Assembly: GCA_947503715.1 (NCBI GenBank)
Contig: CANNER010000001.1
Location: forward strand, 124,001-188,000
Length of the DNA stretch: 64,000 bases
Direction of reading: 5' to 3'
Source of the DNA: an uncultured Caulobacterales bacterium
GTDB taxonomy: Bacteria > Pseudomonadota > Alphaproteobacteria > Caulobacterales > Maricaulaceae
In this document: one piece after another, positions 62,619-64,000 of the stretch
Layout of the letters: every line of letters starts with the position of its first letter
How positions within the stretch are numbered: position 1 is the first letter of the stretch
Notes under the pieces: model-generated
What the model was told of the DNA's origin: nothing
The model's input: only the letters and a program-made list of their open reading frames with translations
Databases searched by the model: none
Program-made: the position numbers and the translations under genes

Positions 62619-63623
62619 ATGTTGACGGAAAACGAAAATTATAACGACGTTCAAAACACGGAAGAGGCTCATTTTGATGTGCCCCCATCTCCGATGCTGA
62701 CGGATTGGACGGAAGAGAACTCGCAGAAATTTCAAAAAGATATCATGAGCTTCGGGCACAATCTGGCAGGGACAGGCCTGTTTACGGATGAGGCGCTGAT
62801 TGATTTGTTAGAACGTCACCCTTCTGAATTACTTGATGTTTGCACGATGGGCGCAGCGGATCATCCCATTTACCCCAATCGTTTCAGAACGGGTGATTTC
62901 CGGGGTGTCTCCGGCGAAACACTTTTGGCAGCGGCGAAAGCCGGGCGTGTTTGGATCAATGTCCGCGAAGCCATGAACGTACACACCGATTATAAAGCGG
63001 CCCTTGATGCGATGTATGGTGAATTGGCTGAGAAAACTGGCAACCAAGCTTTTAACCCGCGGGGCGGGATTTTGATTTCCAGTCCTGTCGCCAAAGTACC
63101 TTATCATGTCGACAAAACAGAAACGATCCTCTGGCATGTACGCGGACGCAAACGCATGTATCTTTACCCGCGCACGCAAAAATTCATTCCCGACCGTGCC
63201 TATGAGGCAACTTTGACCAATTTCATCGATGATGATCTGCCCTATGACGCCTCTTTTGATGAGGCGGCAACAATTATTGATATTGATGAAAACACAGCCC
63301 TGTCATGGACATTAAATGCGCCGCACCGGGTTGATAATCAGAGCTTCTGTGTCTCTGTGACAACGGAGTACTCAACGGCGGAGTCGGGGATGAAAAACGC
63401 AGCTATGCTGACCAATGCGACGCTCCGTCATCGCCTCGGCATGAACCCCTCCTATGCAGAAGACGGCCCGGCGGCTCGGAAGGTGAAATCTTTCGTGGGG
63501 CGGGCTATTCGAAAAGTCGGTATGGTTCCGAATACAACGACGGCGGATATGGTGACTTTTAAGATCGATGCGCAAGCCGATGATTTTATCGTCGATACAG
63601 ATCCATATCAGCGCACCTTCTAG
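62619..63623 (+). CDS. Cupin/JmjC-like protein, putative Fe(II)/2-oxoglutarate oxygenase
   Basis: 334 residues from the ATG at 62619 (GGAG upstream). A double-stranded beta-helix is suggested by YHVDKTETILWHVRGRKRMYLYP, where His and Asp form the first two ligands, and by WTLNAPHRVDNQSF with a third His. The GRKRMYLYP stretch is typical of JmjC/transglutaminase-like 2OG oxygenases. The C-terminus (about 285-320) is basic. Substrate unknown. It follows the lysozyme-like gene by 49 bases and may share its transcript. Confidence 0.7.
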   Translation: MLTENENYNDVQNTEEAHFDVPPSPMLTDWTEENSQKFQKDIMSFGHNLAGTGLFTDEALIDLLERHPSELLDVCTMGAADHPIYPNRFRTGDFRGVSGETLLAAAKAGRVWINVREAMNVHTDYKAALDAMYGELAEKTGNQAFNPRGGILISSPVAKVPYHVDKTETILWHVRGRKRMYLYPRTQKFIPDRAYEATLTNFIDDDLPYDASFDEAATIIDIDENTALSWTLNAPHRVDNQSFCVSVTTEYSTAESGMKNAAMLTNATLRHRLGMNPSYAEDGPAARKVKSFVGRAIRKVGMVPNTTTADMVTFKIDAQADDFIVDTDPYQRTF

Positions 63624-63656
63624 ATTTGATGTCATCTCCGTCCTAAGTGGGCGGCG

Positions 63657-64000
63657 TGACTGTTCATCTTCAAAAACTTTCCGTTGGGTCCGAGTCGATC
63701 CAGACACTGGCCGACTGGCAGGACCATGTTGTTGCAAGACGGCAGCAGCAGGGCCTGTCCGCGCATCATGTCCATGTCACGCGCATGTTCCCGAAACGAA
63801 AAGAAGACCTGCTGGAGGGCGGGTCAATTTATTGGGTCATCAAGGGCAATATCCTGTGCCGGAACCGGATTGTGGCGCTGGACGAAACGACAAAGAACGG
63901 GCACCGGGCCTGCGCCATTCTGATGGACCCTGAACTCATTCCCGTCCTTCCCGTGCCGCGCCGCGCTTTTCAGGGATGGCGCTATTTGCAGGTTGGTGAC
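63657..64000 (+). CDS. DUF1489 family protein, N-terminal part (runs off right edge)
   Basis: The frame opens after an in-frame TAA at 63645; the GTG at 63657 (VTVHLQKLSVGSES) fits the family N-terminus better than the GTG at 63648. Residues HVTRMFPKRKEDLLEGGSIYWVIKGNILCRNRIVALDE and AILMDPELIPVLPVPRRAFQGWRYL are strongly characteristic of DUF1489, an alphaproteobacterial family of unknown function. About 114 residues are visible before the window ends. Confidence 0.85.

Noticed and set aside
1-64000. tRNA, rRNA, CRISPR array, complete IS or integrase
   Set aside because: Intergenic regions were read on both strands and none showed cloverleaf, rRNA motifs, spaced repeats or a transposase frame; small RNAs without hallmark motifs could be missed.

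Overview
The window looks like ordinary chromosome from an alphaproteobacterium, probably a stalked or marine member of the Caulobacterales/Maricaulales (Hyphomonadaceae-like). The basis is family content judged by eye, not a search: a DUF1489 gene, an alphaproteobacterial-type SdhB N-terminus, an acyltransferase with an NHPTG motif, a TIGR04282/TIGR04283 pair, ETF-ubiquinone oxidoreductase, split GlyQ/GlyS, moderately high GC and many GTG/TTG starts. There are no rRNA or tRNA genes, no CRISPR array, no prophage and no complete insertion sequence. Genes are tightly packed, with many 1-8 base overlaps.

Layout. 0-7 kb: end of an unknown gene, then minus-strand genes for an RND efflux pair and a two-glycosyltransferase pair. 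7-15 kb (minus): a MxKDx repeat protein, then nadA - YidB-like gene - nadB - nadC - HglS-like dioxygenase, preceded by a 132-bp MITE-like element, two small membrane proteins and a ketoacyl synthase III. 15.1-15.9 kb is the one long gene-poor stretch and carries a palindromic repeat. 16.5-19.0 kb: sdhCDA; sdhB stands alone about 8 kb away (26.9 kb) between hairpin clusters. 19-25 kb: a BlaI-type repressor with an M56-M23 fusion metallopeptidase, rarA, an enoyl-CoA hydratase, DUF4197 and small proteins. 25-34 kb: creD, sdhB, an amidase lipoprotein, an acyltransferase, a mechanosensitive-channel-like protein, zapE and rnhB. 34-45 kb: two TIGR0428x glycosyltransferases, a subclass B1 metallo-beta-lactamase lipoprotein, a family-4-like uracil-DNA glycosylase, a RimB-RimK fusion, etfD, a TPR protein, ispE, a MraY/WecA-type transferase and a polyprenyl diphosphate synthase. 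45-52 kb: glyQ and glyS separated by a large palindrome and a DUF559 nuclease gene, then ppdK. 52-64 kb: a PhoD-like phosphatase, a SleB-type hydrolase, folD, gspC-gspD-gspN, a small prepilin peptidase, mgtE, a membrane-anchored lysozyme-like protein, a cupin/JmjC-like protein and the start of a DUF1489 gene.

Themes. Central metabolism (succinate dehydrogenase, ETF-QO, PPDK, NAD synthesis, folate, isoprenoid) is interleaved with envelope functions (efflux, secretin, cell-wall hydrolases, lipoproteins, polyprenol-linked glycosyl transfer). The best leads are (1) the BlaI repressor with an M56 protease fused to a periplasmic M23 endopeptidase, with an operator lying on the start codon; (2) the DUF559 nuclease and palindrome between glyQ and glyS; (3) the RimB-RimK single-chain eraser/writer of protein glutamylation; (4) a chromosomal B1 metallo-beta-lactamase with all six zinc ligands; (5) the hairpin clusters on both sides of the orphan sdhB.
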